A stretch of 64,000 nucleotides of DNA, from positions 1 through 64,000 of the forward strand of contig JAEUGW010000023.1 of the NCBI GenBank assembly GCA_016795565.1. The letters are read 5' to 3'. The notes beneath the pieces are model-generated. The model did no database searches, was not told the DNA's origin, and worked only from the letters and a program-made list of their open reading frames with translations. Positions 24,504 to 32,774 of the stretch are shown here, piece by piece. The stretch comes from Opitutaceae bacterium (lineage in GTDB: Bacteria > Verrucomicrobiota > Verrucomicrobiia > Opitutales > Opitutaceae). Position 1 is the first letter of the stretch. The number at the start of each line of letters is the position of its first letter. The translations under genes and the position numbers were made by a program.

Positions 24504-26536
24504 GGGCGGGTGGCGGTCTTGCCCGGCGACAGGAGCTGCTGCCCCTGCGCGGTGAACCGGGCGAATTCCTCGGGGGTGAGCTCGCGGTAAAGGCCGTGCT
24601 TATACATGTGGCTCGCGGCCTCGTAGAAGCTGATGGCCTCGGTCAGGTCGTAGTCGCCGGGTTTCTGCGGGGTCTGGGTCTTGGCCTTGAGGTCGTAATG
24701 GTAGGCCGTGGCGCCGCGCTGCGGACTGAGGACGACGAAGTTGCCGTTCTCCAGATGGCCGAGTTTCTGGTAGCTGCCGATGAGCGCGTGGGCCTCCGCC
24801 GGGTCGATCTTGCGCACGTCATGGCCGAAGAAGCGGCTCGGGTAACTCCAGTTGAGCAGGCCGAGGAGCGTGGGCGCGTAGTCCATCTGGCTGGTGAGCG
24901 TGCGGATGTGGCCGGGCGCGATGTGGCCGCCGGGCGAATAGATGATGAGGGGGATGTGGTAGTTCTGCACCGGCAGCTCGGTCCGGCCCGCGCTGGAGGC
25001 GCAGTGGTCGGCCACGATCACGAAGACGGTGTTCCTGAACCAGGGCTTCGTGGCCGCGTCGCGCAGGAACTTGCCGATGGCGTAGTCGGTGTATTTCACG
25101 GCGCCGGCGCGGCCGGAGATCTTCGACGGCAGGTCGATGCGGCCCTCGGGGAAGGTGTAGGGCCGGTGGTTCGACGTGGTCATCACGAAATAATGGAACG
25201 GCTTGCCCGACGAGGCGCTGGCGTCGGCCTCGCGCAGCGTCCAGCGGAAGAGGTCCTCGTCGCACACGCCCCAGACGTTGGCGAAGGTGATGTCCTCCTT
25301 CGGCACGCCGGTCCGGTCGATGACGTGGTAGCCGTTGTGGCCGAAAAAGTAGTTCATGTTGTCGAAGTAGCCGAAGCCGCCGTAGATGAACGCCGTGTCG
25401 TAGCCCTTGGCGCGGAAGACGGAGCCGAGGGTGAACAGGCCCTCGTTGCGCGGGCGCTTGACGATGGAGCGGCCGGGCGTCGGCGGCATCGAGAGCGTGA
25501 GCGCCTCCATGCCGCGGTCGGTGCGCGTGCCGGTGGCGTAGAACGCGTCAAACACGAGGCTCTGCGCGGCAATCTCGGTGAGGTTGGGCGTGAGGCCGGA
25601 AGCGCGGTTGAAGATGCCGAGGAAGTCCGCGCTCAGGCTCTCGACCGTGATCTGGATGACGTTCGGCCGGAGCTCCGGGCCGTCGTTGCGCACGTAGCGC
25701 AGAGTGTCGAGCTCGCCGGGGCGCAGCAGCACGGAGCCGTCCTCGACGAGCTCCTCGTTGAGCGCCTGAAACGACGCCACCGGCGTGCGCGTCTGGTAGA
25801 ACTGGTCGTAGTCTAGCTCGTTGTTGCGGAACGCCGCGAACAGCGACCACAGGCCGTCCTTCGCCAGCTCGCGGTTGAAGTTGTTCCGGAAAGCGGGGAG
25901 CTGGGTCTCGTTCAGCACGGTCCCGAAGACCAGGATGCCGGCCAACCACGCGCCGCCGGCCGCGAGGCGGGACTTGAACGGCTCGTGCGCCGCGGCCTCG
26001 GCCCAGCGCCGCGGGTAGCCGGTGCGCCAGCACAGCCAGTAGGCCGCGGCGGAGGCGGCCGCCAGCCCGCCGAAGATCAGCGGCAGGTTGTAGGACTCGC
26101 GGATGTTCCCGATCACCTCGGTCGTGTAAACGAGGTAGTCCACCGCGATGAAATTGAAGCGCACGCCGAACTCATCCCAGAACACCCACTCCGCCACCGT
26201 GTTGAACAGCAGCAGGTAGATCACGATGAAGCCGACGCCGTGCGCCAGCCATTGCTCCCACCGGTGCTTGAACCAGCCGGCCGGCAGGAAGGTCAGCAGA
26301 AACAGCAGCGGCAGCGCCGCGAATCCCGCCGCGCCGAGGTCAAACAGCACGCCCCAGGCAAACGCCGCCACGAGGCTCAGCGTCCAGGTCACGTCGGATG
26401 CCGCCTTCACGAGCAACACGAGGCGCGTGAGAAACGACAGCGCGAGGAACACGCCGAAGAAAACCAGCAGCCCGCCGTGGCGGCGGGTGAGCTGGCGGGA
26501 GAAAAAGCGGCGGATCGGGCCTTTGGTGTCGTTCAA
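24500..26536 (-). CDS. LTA synthase-family sulfatase-fold membrane protein
   Basis: About 678 aa: five N-terminal membrane segments (residues 20-230) and an extracytoplasmic sulfatase/alkaline phosphatase domain. Metal-site elements are VIQITVESLSADF (Glu), YATGTRTDRGMEAL (likely nucleophile Thr), FVIVADH and the following His. Family members transfer phosphoglycerol or phosphoethanolamine to lipids or glycans. The best start is the TTG at 26536 overlapping the MFS stop (TTGA); the open frame continues to 27247, but that stretch is antisense-like sequence inside the MFS gene. The PAP2 gene follows by overlap, suggesting a lipid-headgroup transfer and phosphatase pair. Confidence 0.85.
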   Translation of the reverse strand: MNDTKGPIRRFFSRQLTRRHGGLLVFFGVFLALSFLTRLVLLVKAASDVTWTLSLVAAFAWGVLFDLGAAGFAALPLLFLLTFLPAGWFKHRWEQWLAHGVGFIVIYLLLFNTVAEWVFWDEFGVRFNFIAVDYLVYTTEVIGNIRESYNLPLIFGGLAAASAAAYWLCWRTGYPRRWAEAAAHEPFKSRLAAGGAWLAGILVFGTVLNETQLPAFRNNFNRELAKDGLWSLFAAFRNNELDYDQFYQTRTPVASFQALNEELVEDGSVLLRPGELDTLRYVRNDGPELRPNVIQITVESLSADFLGIFNRASGLTPNLTEIAAQSLVFDAFYATGTRTDRGMEALTLSMPPTPGRSIVKRPRNEGLFTLGSVFRAKGYDTAFIYGGFGYFDNMNYFFGHNGYHVIDRTGVPKEDITFANVWGVCDEDLFRWTLREADASASSGKPFHYFVMTTSNHRPYTFPEGRIDLPSKISGRAGAVKYTDYAIGKFLRDAATKPWFRNTVFVIVADHCASSAGRTELPVQNYHIPLIIYSPGGHIAPGHIRTLTSQMDYAPTLLGLLNWSYPSRFFGHDVRKIDPAEAHALIGSYQKLGHLENGNFVVLSPQRGATAYHYDLKAKTQTPQKPGDYDLTEAISFYEAASHMYKHGLYRELTPEEFARFTAQGQQLLSPGKTATRP

Positions 26537-27693
26537 AGTGGGGGGCGGGTGTGCGTGGGACTGCCGGGGGTGTTTTCGTTCATTGCCGGCCCCGGACGCG
26601 AGGCAAAATACCGGCCCATCAGGCCGGCGGCCAGCAAGGCTGCCGCCCCCACGGTCAGGGCTGAGGGCCAATCCGCGCGGCCCTCGGCCAGCCCGATGCC
26701 CGCAGCCGAGCCGCCCCACCCCGCGATCGCATAAACCAGCGCGGCCACCGCCGGCCGGCCGCTGCGCGCGGGATAAAACACGAGCGCCGTCGAATACGCC
26801 GACACGCTGGCGATGTAGATGAGCGCACCGGCCGCGTAGCCCGCATGCCGGCCCCCAATCCACCAGCCGGCCGCGAGCAACGCGCCCGCAGCGAGCCACA
26901 CCGTCCGCCCGCCCCACCGCCGGTCGAGCGCCCAACCCGCCAGCGCGGCCGCCCCGGCGTGCACTGCGGCATTCAAGCCCTGCTGCCCCGCTCCCGTCCA
27001 CAGGGCCTGCTTCAACTCCGGCGTGTGCTGGATGAAATGGAACAGGGCGCTGTCGAGGCCGACGAGCGCCAGAAAAACCAGAACCCAGCACGCGATGCCG
27101 GCGCGCGAGAAATCCCCGGTGCGCGGCGGCTCGTCCTCGAACTGCGGACGCAGCGCGCGGCTTGCCCCGAACCCGATCACGGCCGCCGCGAGCGCCAGCC
27201 GCGCCTGCGTTGCGATGCTGGCGTCGAAGACGCCCGGCAGGTTGCAAAAGCCATACGCCAGCCCCGTGCCGAGGCCGATGATCAGACCCAACCGGCCATC
27301 ACTCGTCGCCGGTCGCAGCACCCCGGCCAGCGTGACGGTCAGCAAGCCCACGCCGAGGCCGGTGCCCACGGCCACCACGGAAAAGGCCGCGATGGACTCC
27401 GCCCACGGCGTGCCCCCGGCCGCCAGCGCGCACAAGGCCCAGCCCGTCGTCATCAGCCGGGCGCCGCGACCGGGCGCGAAAACCCTGGCCGCAATCATGC
27501 TGCCGACGATCCCCGCCAGCCCCATGCCACCCAGGATGGAATGAACCACTCCTTCCGCTCCGCCCCAGGCCGCCTCGACCGCCCGGAGGAATCCGAATTG
27601 GGCGAAGATCAGGAAATACACATACACCGCCGCCACCGTGGTCACGGCGGCCAGGAACGTTTTTCCGTCCGGCCGTTGGGGTTGCGGCGCCAT
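26533..27693 (-). CDS. MFS-type membrane transporter
   Basis: 386 aa, 10-12 predicted membrane segments with a two-half layout: residues 12-185, then a charged loop (LRPQFEDEPPRTGDFSR), then 200-375. SILGGMGLAGIVGSMIAARVFAPGRGARL resembles the MFS loop 2-3 signature. Substrate not recognisable. It ends by overlapping the LTA-synthase-like gene, so it may export or import a precursor for the same envelope pathway. It is divergent from the his operon. Confidence 0.75.
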   Translation of the reverse strand: MAPQPQRPDGKTFLAAVTTVAAVYVYFLIFAQFGFLRAVEAAWGGAEGVVHSILGGMGLAGIVGSMIAARVFAPGRGARLMTTGWALCALAAGGTPWAESIAAFSVVAVGTGLGVGLLTVTLAGVLRPATSDGRLGLIIGLGTGLAYGFCNLPGVFDASIATQARLALAAAVIGFGASRALRPQFEDEPPRTGDFSRAGIACWVLVFLALVGLDSALFHFIQHTPELKQALWTGAGQQGLNAAVHAGAAALAGWALDRRWGGRTVWLAAGALLAAGWWIGGRHAGYAAGALIYIASVSAYSTALVFYPARSGRPAVAALVYAIAGWGGSAAGIGLAEGRADWPSALTVGAAALLAAGLMGRYFASRPGPAMNENTPGSPTHTRPPL

Positions 27694-27795
27694 GCGCGGG
27701 CTTATGACGCACCACGTTGCCCGGGTGGCGGTCCGCCGCGACAGGAAAATCCTTGCGCCGCCCCTGCGCCGGAGTCATCAAGGCGGCCCTCCTCC

Positions 27796-27831
27796 ATGGT
27801 TCTCAACCATCACCACCACCACGTGAGCTAG
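27796..27831 (+). CDS. hisL: his operon leader peptide
   Basis: An 11-residue reading frame, MVLNHHHHHVS, with five consecutive His codons, followed by a double hairpin region and a terminator before hisG. A run of codons for the end product is the hallmark of attenuation control: the leading ribosome stalls when His-tRNA is scarce. The stop codon TAG overlaps the first base of hairpin segment 1. AAGGCGG about a dozen bases upstream may be the ribosome binding site. It was recognised from the codon run and context, not from a family match. Confidence 0.9.
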   Translation: MVLNHHHHHVS

Positions 27832-27867
27832 CCTTCCCTCCCCGGGAAGGCCTGAAGCGCCTTGCCC
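27831..27867 (+). promoter_or_regulatory. his attenuator: mutually exclusive hairpins
   Basis: Segment 1 GCCTTCCC (27831-27838) pairs perfectly with segment 2 GGGAAGGC (27844-27851). Segment 2 can instead pair with segment 3 GCCTTGCCC (27859-27867, one bulged G). Exclusive pairings of this kind, right after a His-codon run and before a terminator, match the classical attenuator layout. How segment 3 couples to the terminator cannot be settled by eye. Confidence 0.75.
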
Positions 27868-27889
27868 GTGGCAGATGGAACCCCTTTCC

Positions 27890-27929
27890 AAAACCCCCGG
27901 CAGGTGCAAACCGCCGGGGGTTTTCTTTT
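27890..27929 (+). terminator. his attenuator terminator
   Basis: Arms AAAACCCCCGGC (27890-27901) and GCCGGGGGTTTT (27913-27924) form a perfect 12-bp stem with an 11-base loop, followed by CTTTTCCC. It lies between the leader peptide and hisG and should end transcription when histidine is plentiful. About 130 further bases before hisG hold no gene. Confidence 0.85.
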
Positions 27930-28060
27930 CCCCCGGCCCAGGCCCCCCGGTGATCCGGCCGACCCGCTCCGCGCCTCGCCAACCCACTTACCTTCACTTT
28001 CACTCCTTGCCTCGCCATAGCCCGACCGGGCGTCGGCGGGTCACTCTCACTTCCTCCGCC

Positions 28061-28972
28061 ATGCCTCCCATCACCATCCCGAAAGACCGCCTCCGCCTCG
28101 CCATCCAGAAGAGCGGCCGGCTGTCCACCGACTCGCTCGACCTGCTCAAGAACTGCGGCATCCGCGTCAAATCACCCAAGGAGAAGCTCCTGCTCCACGC
28201 CGAGAACTTCCCCATCGACATCCTCTTCGTGCGCGATGACGACATCCCGCAGCTCGTCATGGACGGCGTGTGCGACCTCGGCGTCGTCGGCACCAACGTC
28301 CTCGAGGAGGCCGCGCTCCAGCGCCGCACGGACGGCACCGCCGGCGGCTACTTCATCGAGCGCACGCTCGACTTCGGCGCCTGCCGCCTGGCCATCGCCC
28401 TGCCCGAGGAAAAGGCCTACGCCGGCGTGAAGGACCTGCAGGGCCTGCGCATCGCCACCTCCTACCCGAACCTCACCCGCCGTTTCCTCGACGAGCAGAA
28501 GATCAAGGCCGAGGTCGTCACGCTCAGCGGCTCCGTCGAGATCGCCCCGCGCCTCGGCCTCGCCGACATCATCTGCGACCTCGTCTCCAGCGGCTCCACC
28601 CTCGAGGCCAACAAGCTCCGCGCCGTCGAGACCATCTTCAAGAGCACGGCCGCCCTCATCCGCAACACGCGCGAGCTCAACCCCGAGAAAGCTCACGCCC
28701 TCGAGATCGTCCTCCGCCGCCTCGACGGCGTGCAGAAGGCGGCAGACACGAAATACATCATGCTCCACGCCCCCAAAGCCTCGCTCGAACAGATCAAGAA
28801 GCTCCTGCCGGGCTCGGAGAATCCCACCATCCTGCCGCTCGCGGGCGACGACACCAAGGTCGCGCTCCACGCCGTCTGCGCCGAGTCCGTCTTCTGGGAG
28901 ACCATGGAGTCGCTCAAGAAGGCCGGCGCCTCCAGCATCCTCGTGCTGCCGATCGAAAAAATGATGCTGTGA
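28061..28972 (+). CDS. hisG: ATP phosphoribosyltransferase, long form
   Basis: First enzyme of histidine synthesis: ATP + PRPP to phosphoribosyl-ATP. 303 aa, i.e. the long form carrying its own C-terminal regulatory ACT-like domain (about residues 220-303), so no hisZ is needed. RLAIQKSGRLSTDSLDLLKNCGI, DDDIPQLVMDGVCDLGVVGTN and DIICDLVSSGSTLEANKLR (PRPP loop) are typical. The start is the ATG at 28061 (MPPITIPKDRLRLAIQ); the open frame begins earlier, in the leader. First structural gene of the operon, under the attenuator. Confidence 0.95.
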   Translation: MPPITIPKDRLRLAIQKSGRLSTDSLDLLKNCGIRVKSPKEKLLLHAENFPIDILFVRDDDIPQLVMDGVCDLGVVGTNVLEEAALQRRTDGTAGGYFIERTLDFGACRLAIALPEEKAYAGVKDLQGLRIATSYPNLTRRFLDEQKIKAEVVTLSGSVEIAPRLGLADIICDLVSSGSTLEANKLRAVETIFKSTAALIRNTRELNPEKAHALEIVLRRLDGVQKAADTKYIMLHAPKASLEQIKKLLPGSENPTILPLAGDDTKVALHAVCAESVFWETMESLKKAGASSILVLPIEKMML

Positions 28973-28980
28973 TCAAACCC

Positions 28981-29070
28981 TCGTTCTCGTTCTCGTAATC
29001 TTACTCTTTCTCTCTCCCTGCCACCGCTTCGTTCAGGATTACGAGAAAGATTAAGAGAACGAGAACGAAC
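28981..29070. repeat. Inverted repeat between hisG and hisD
   Basis: TCGTTCTCGTTCTCGTAATC is mirrored by GATTAAGAGAACGAGAACGA and bounded by pyrimidine- and purine-rich runs. It is related in style and sequence to 30388-30498, after hisD. Confidence 0.75.
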
Positions 29071-29082
29071 CAAGCGCCGCCC

Positions 29083-30384
29083 ATGAAACCCCTTGTCTGG
29101 AAAAATCTCTCCGCCCCCGCCCGCGCTGCCGCCCTCCAACGGCCGGCGCAAAAGGCCCAGAAACGGACCGCCGTGATCGTCGCGGGCATCCTCGCCCTCG
29201 TGCGACGCCAGGGCGACCGCGCCCTGCGCCAGCTCACGGCGCGGCTCGATGGCGCAAAACTTTCCTCGTTGCGAGTGAGCCCGGCCGAGTTCGCCGCGGC
29301 CGAAAAGGCCTTCAGTCCCGCCGATCGCGCCGCCCTGCGCCGCGCCTACGCCAACATCCGCAAGTTTCACCTCGCCCAGCGCCCAAAGCCGGTCCGGGTC
29401 GAAACCACACCCGGCATCGTCTGCGAAAAAGTCTCCCGGCCCATCGAGCGCGTCGGCCTCTACGTCCCCGGCGGCAGCGCGCCGCTTTTCTCCACCGCGC
29501 TGATGCTGGGCGCGCCGGCGCAGATCGCCGGCAATCCCGTGCGCGTGTTGTGCACGCCGCCGGACAAAAACGGCCGCATCAACCCGTGGATCCTCTGCGC
29601 CGCGCGGCTCTGCGACATCACGGAAGTCTTCAAGGTCGGCGGCGCGCAGGCGATCGCCGCCCTGGCTTACGGCACGGCCACCATTCCGAAATGCGACAAG
29701 CTCTTCGGCCCGGGCAACGCCTTCGTCACCGAGGCCAAGCAGCAGGTCGCCCGCGACGCCGCTGGCACCGCCATTGATCTGCCCGCCGGCCCGTCCGAGG
29801 TCATGGTCATCGCCGACAACTCCGCCGAGCCCGCCTTCGTCGCCGCCGACCTGCTCTCCCAGGCCGAACACGGCCCGGACTCGCAGGTGATGCTCGTCAC
29901 CTTCTCGCGGAAATTTGCCGCCCGCGTGCAGGCCGAGCTGGAGAAACAGCTGCGGGCCCTCCCCCGCCGCGCCATCGCGACCAAAGCCCTCAGGAAAAGC
30001 CGCGTCATTCTTGCTTCCTCGCCCGCCGGGGCGGTGGAGATCGCCAACCTTTACGCCCCCGAACACCTGATCCTGCAGGTGAAAAACCCGCGCGCGTTGC
30101 TGCCGCAAATCACGACCTCCGGTTCGGTCTTCGTCGGTGCCTGGACGCCGGAGTCGCTCGGTGACTATGCCAGCGGCACCAACCATGTCCTGCCCACCTA
30201 CGGCTGGGCCCGCGCCTGCTCCGGCCTCGGTCTCACTGACTTCCTGCGCACGATGACCGTGCAGGAAGCCACGCCGCTCGGTTTGAAAAAACTCGGCCCG
30301 GTCGTCGAGCGCCTCGCGCTCGCCGAGGGCCTTGCCGCCCACCAGCGCGCCGTGCGCGTGCGACTCGAGAAACACGCCCGATAA
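29083..30384 (+). CDS. hisD: Histidinol dehydrogenase
   Basis: 433 aa; oxidises L-histidinol to L-histidine in two NAD-dependent steps at a zinc site. Typical motifs: RVGLYVPGGSAPLFSTALML, VFKVGGAQAIAALAYGT, KLFGPGNAFVTEAKQ, AIDLPAGPSEVMVIAD, ADLLSQAEHGPDSQ (zinc-site Gln/His) and NLYAPEHLIL. The C-terminal GDYASGTNHVLPTYGWAR is intact. Normal length. Flanked on both sides by inverted repeats within the his operon. Confidence 0.97.
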   Translation: MKPLVWKNLSAPARAAALQRPAQKAQKRTAVIVAGILALVRRQGDRALRQLTARLDGAKLSSLRVSPAEFAAAEKAFSPADRAALRRAYANIRKFHLAQRPKPVRVETTPGIVCEKVSRPIERVGLYVPGGSAPLFSTALMLGAPAQIAGNPVRVLCTPPDKNGRINPWILCAARLCDITEVFKVGGAQAIAALAYGTATIPKCDKLFGPGNAFVTEAKQQVARDAAGTAIDLPAGPSEVMVIADNSAEPAFVAADLLSQAEHGPDSQVMLVTFSRKFAARVQAELEKQLRALPRRAIATKALRKSRVILASSPAGAVEIANLYAPEHLILQVKNPRALLPQITTSGSVFVGAWTPESLGDYASGTNHVLPTYGWARACSGLGLTDFLRTMTVQEATPLGLKKLGPVVERLALAEGLAAHQRAVRVRLEKHAR

Positions 30385-30387
30385 ATC

Positions 30388-30498
30388 CTCTTTCTCGTTC
30401 TCTTAATCTTTCTCTTTCTCCTCTTCCCCAACGCCCCCTTACCCAAGCACGACCCTCCAATCTAAGAGAACGAGAAAGATTAAGAGAAAGAGAATGAT
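30388..30498. repeat. Inverted repeat between hisD and hisC
   Basis: CTCTTTCTCGTTCTCTTAAT at the left pairs with ATTAAGAGAAAGAG at the right, and internal TCTTTCTC/GAGAAAGA add to the stem. It fills almost the whole hisD-hisC gap and is closely related to 28981-29070. Confidence 0.75.
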
Positions 30499-30510
30499 TC
30501 CGAACCATCC

Positions 30511-31584
30511 ATGACCCCCGTCGACTCCGTCCTGTCCCTCGTCCGTCCCGACATCCTCGCGCTGTCGGCCTACAGCTCCGCGCGCAAGGAGGCCAAGGGC
30601 GGCCGCGTCTGGCTCGATGCCAACGAGAACCCCGAGACGCCCTCGGCGCACCAGCCGCTGCTCAACCGTTATCCGGAACCCCAGCCGGCCGATCTCGTCG
30701 CGCAGCTCGCCGCGCTCTATTCCGTTCAACCGGCGCAGTGTCTCGTCACCCGCGGCTCCGACGAGGGCATCGATCTTCTGCTCCGCACCTTCTGTCGCGC
30801 CGCGCAGGACGCCATCCTCTTCACGCCGCCGACCTACGGCATGTATGTCGTCGCCGCCGGCATCCAGGGCGCCCGCACCGTCACCGTGCCGCTCATCCGC
30901 GAGAAGAACTTCGCCCTCGATGCCGCCGCCGTGCTCAAGGCCGTGGGTCCGGAAGTGAAGCTCGTCTTCCTCTGTTCGCCCAACAACCCCACCGGCGGCC
31001 TGCTCGATCGCGCGGCCGTGCTGTCGGTCGTCAAGGCTCTCGCCACGCGCGCCGTCGTCGTCGTTGACGAGGCCTACGTGGATTTCTCCGGCCAGCCGAG
31101 CCTCGCCGCCGAAATCCCGTCCAACCCGAATCTCGTCGTCCTCCGCACGCTCTCCAAGGCCTTCGGCCTCGCCGGTGCCCGCGTCGGCACGACCATCGCC
31201 GATCCGGCCGTCATCGCCGTGCTGCAAAAAGTCATCGCGCCCTACCCGGTGGCCACGCCCGTGCTGCAAGCCGCGCTCGCCGCCATCACGCCGGCCGGTC
31301 TCGCCGCCGCGCGCGAATCCGTCGCCGCCATCGTGGCCGAACGCGCCAGGCTCGCCGCCGCACTGGCGAAACTGCCCGCCGTGAAAAAGGTCTGGCCGAG
31401 CGACGCCAACTACCTGCTCGTCGAGGTCGCCGACTCCGCCAAGGCGATGGCCGCCGGCCGTGCCGCCGGCGTCGTCTGGCGCGACCGCAGCAAGGACGTG
31501 CCCAATTCCATCCGCCTCACCATCGGCACCCCCGCCGAAAACACCGCCACCCTGGAGGCCCTCCAGGCGTTGGTAGTCTATTAG
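30511..31584 (+). CDS. hisC: Histidinol-phosphate aminotransferase
   Basis: 357-aa class I/II PLP aminotransferase converting imidazole-acetol phosphate to histidinol phosphate. WLDANENPETP near the start, RGSDEGIDLLLRTFC, LCSPNNPTGG, VVVDEAYVDFSG, and the PLP lysine in LRTLSKAFGLAGARVG mark the family. The stop codon lies inside a perfect palindrome (31570-31592), so the last residues LVVY are encoded by repeat DNA. hisB follows after 25 bases. Confidence 0.95.
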   Translation: MTPVDSVLSLVRPDILALSAYSSARKEAKGGRVWLDANENPETPSAHQPLLNRYPEPQPADLVAQLAALYSVQPAQCLVTRGSDEGIDLLLRTFCRAAQDAILFTPPTYGMYVVAAGIQGARTVTVPLIREKNFALDAAAVLKAVGPEVKLVFLCSPNNPTGGLLDRAAVLSVVKALATRAVVVVDEAYVDFSGQPSLAAEIPSNPNLVVLRTLSKAFGLAGARVGTTIADPAVIAVLQKVIAPYPVATPVLQAALAAITPAGLAAARESVAAIVAERARLAAALAKLPAVKKVWPSDANYLLVEVADSAKAMAAGRAAGVVWRDRSKDVPNSIRLTIGTPAENTATLEALQALVVY

Positions 31585-31592
31585 ACTACCAA
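31570..31592. repeat. 23-base palindrome spanning the hisC stop codon
   Basis: Arms TTGGTAGTCTA and TAGACTACCAA around a single T. The same design occurs at 33381-33403, where two base pairs differ but pairing is kept. Confidence 0.85.
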
Positions 31593-31609
31593 GCTTCAGC
31601 TCACGCTCC

Positions 31610-32674
31610 ATGAAAAAAATCCTGTTCATTGATCGCGATGGCACGCTCATCACCGAGCCGTTCGACCAGCAGATCGACCGCCTCGACAAGTTCGCGCTTG
31701 AGCCGGACTGCGTGCCCGCGCTGCTCCGCCTGCGCGACGCCGGCTGGACCTTCGTGATGGTCACCAACCAGGACGGCCTCGGCACCCCGAGTTTCCGCGA
31801 GGAGGAGTTTCGCCCGCTGCAGAAGCTGCTGGTCGACATCCTTTCCTCGCAGGGCATTGCGTTCGAGGCGGTGCGTGTCTGCCCGCACACACCGGCCGAC
31901 AAGTGCGACTGCCGCAAGCCGAAGCTCGGCCTGCTCACGGACTACGTGAAGGACGTGGCCTGGTCGCGCGAGCAGTCCGCCGTCATCGGCGACCGCGAGA
32001 CCGACGTCACCCTCGCGCAGAACCTCGGCATCCGCGGGATCCGCTACAACCCGAAGAGCCTTGGCTGGGCGGAAATCGCCCGGCAATTCGTCGATGCCCC
32101 GCGCCGCGCCACCATCGTGCGCAACACTAAGGAGACAAAGATCACTGTCTCGGTGGACCTCGACACCCCCGCGCCCGCGCAACTCGCGACGGGCCTCGGC
32201 TTCTTTGACCACATGCTCGAGCAGATCGCGAAGAACGCGGCCATCGGGCTCAGCATCAAGTGCGACGGCGACCTCGAGATCGACGAGCACCACACCATCG
32301 AGGATGTCGGCATCGCCCTCGGCCAGGCCATCAAGCAGGCGCTCGGTGACAAGCGCGGCGTGGGCCGCTACGGCTTCGTGCTGCCGATGGACGAGGCCCA
32401 GGCCCAGGTCGCGCTCGACCTGAGCGGCCGCGCCTACTTCACCTTCGACGGCAAGTTTGACCGCGAGTTCGTCGGCGAGATGCCGACCGAGCTCGTGGCG
32501 CACTTCTTCCGTTCTGTCAGCGACTCCCTGCTCGCCACGCTCCAAATGAGCGTGAAGGGCGACAACACGCACCACATGGTCGAGACGCTCTTCAAGGGCT
32601 TCGGCCGCGCGCTCCGGCCCGCCCTCGCCCGCGGCGCCGGCAGCGAGATCCCGTCAACCAAAGGCGTGCTGTGA
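31610..32674 (+). CDS. hisB: Bifunctional histidinol-phosphatase / imidazoleglycerol-phosphate dehydratase
   Basis: 354 aa. Residues 1-165 are a HAD-type histidinol phosphatase (FIDRDGTLITEP with the nucleophile Asp; CPHTPADKCDCRKPKLGLL zinc loop; VIGDRETD). Residues 165-354 are the IGP dehydratase (LGFFDHMLEQIAKNA, DEHHTIEDVGIALG, GDNTHHMVETLFKGFGRAL), whose His and Glu residues bind the catalytic metals. The fused form supplies both steps, so no separate hisN is needed. The ATG at 31610 follows the palindrome at the hisC end. Confidence 0.96.
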   Translation: MKKILFIDRDGTLITEPFDQQIDRLDKFALEPDCVPALLRLRDAGWTFVMVTNQDGLGTPSFREEEFRPLQKLLVDILSSQGIAFEAVRVCPHTPADKCDCRKPKLGLLTDYVKDVAWSREQSAVIGDRETDVTLAQNLGIRGIRYNPKSLGWAEIARQFVDAPRRATIVRNTKETKITVSVDLDTPAPAQLATGLGFFDHMLEQIAKNAAIGLSIKCDGDLEIDEHHTIEDVGIALGQAIKQALGDKRGVGRYGFVLPMDEAQAQVALDLSGRAYFTFDGKFDREFVGEMPTELVAHFFRSVSDSLLATLQMSVKGDNTHHMVETLFKGFGRALRPALARGAGSEIPSTKGVL

Positions 32675-32708
32675 TGAACCCACCGCAGCAGTTTGACGCG
32701 GTAGCGCC

Positions 32709-32763
32709 GGTAGGGCGGAGCGGCCCGCTCCGCCGCAGCGCACCGGGCCGGTGCGCCCTGCCC
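32709..32763. repeat. Dispersed palindromic repeat, copy 2 (family G)
   Basis: Near-identical to 4257-4311, with differences such as CGCAGCG for CGCGGCG. It occupies most of the hisB-hisH gap and ends 12 bases before the hisH start. Confidence 0.85.
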
Positions 32764-32774
32764 TTTGTTCCCCA

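Noticed and set aside
26536..27247. Upstream extension of the LTA-synthase-like frame
   Set aside because: This stretch overlaps the MFS gene on the same strand, is Arg/Gly-rich and has no membrane segments; TTG at 26536 fits better.
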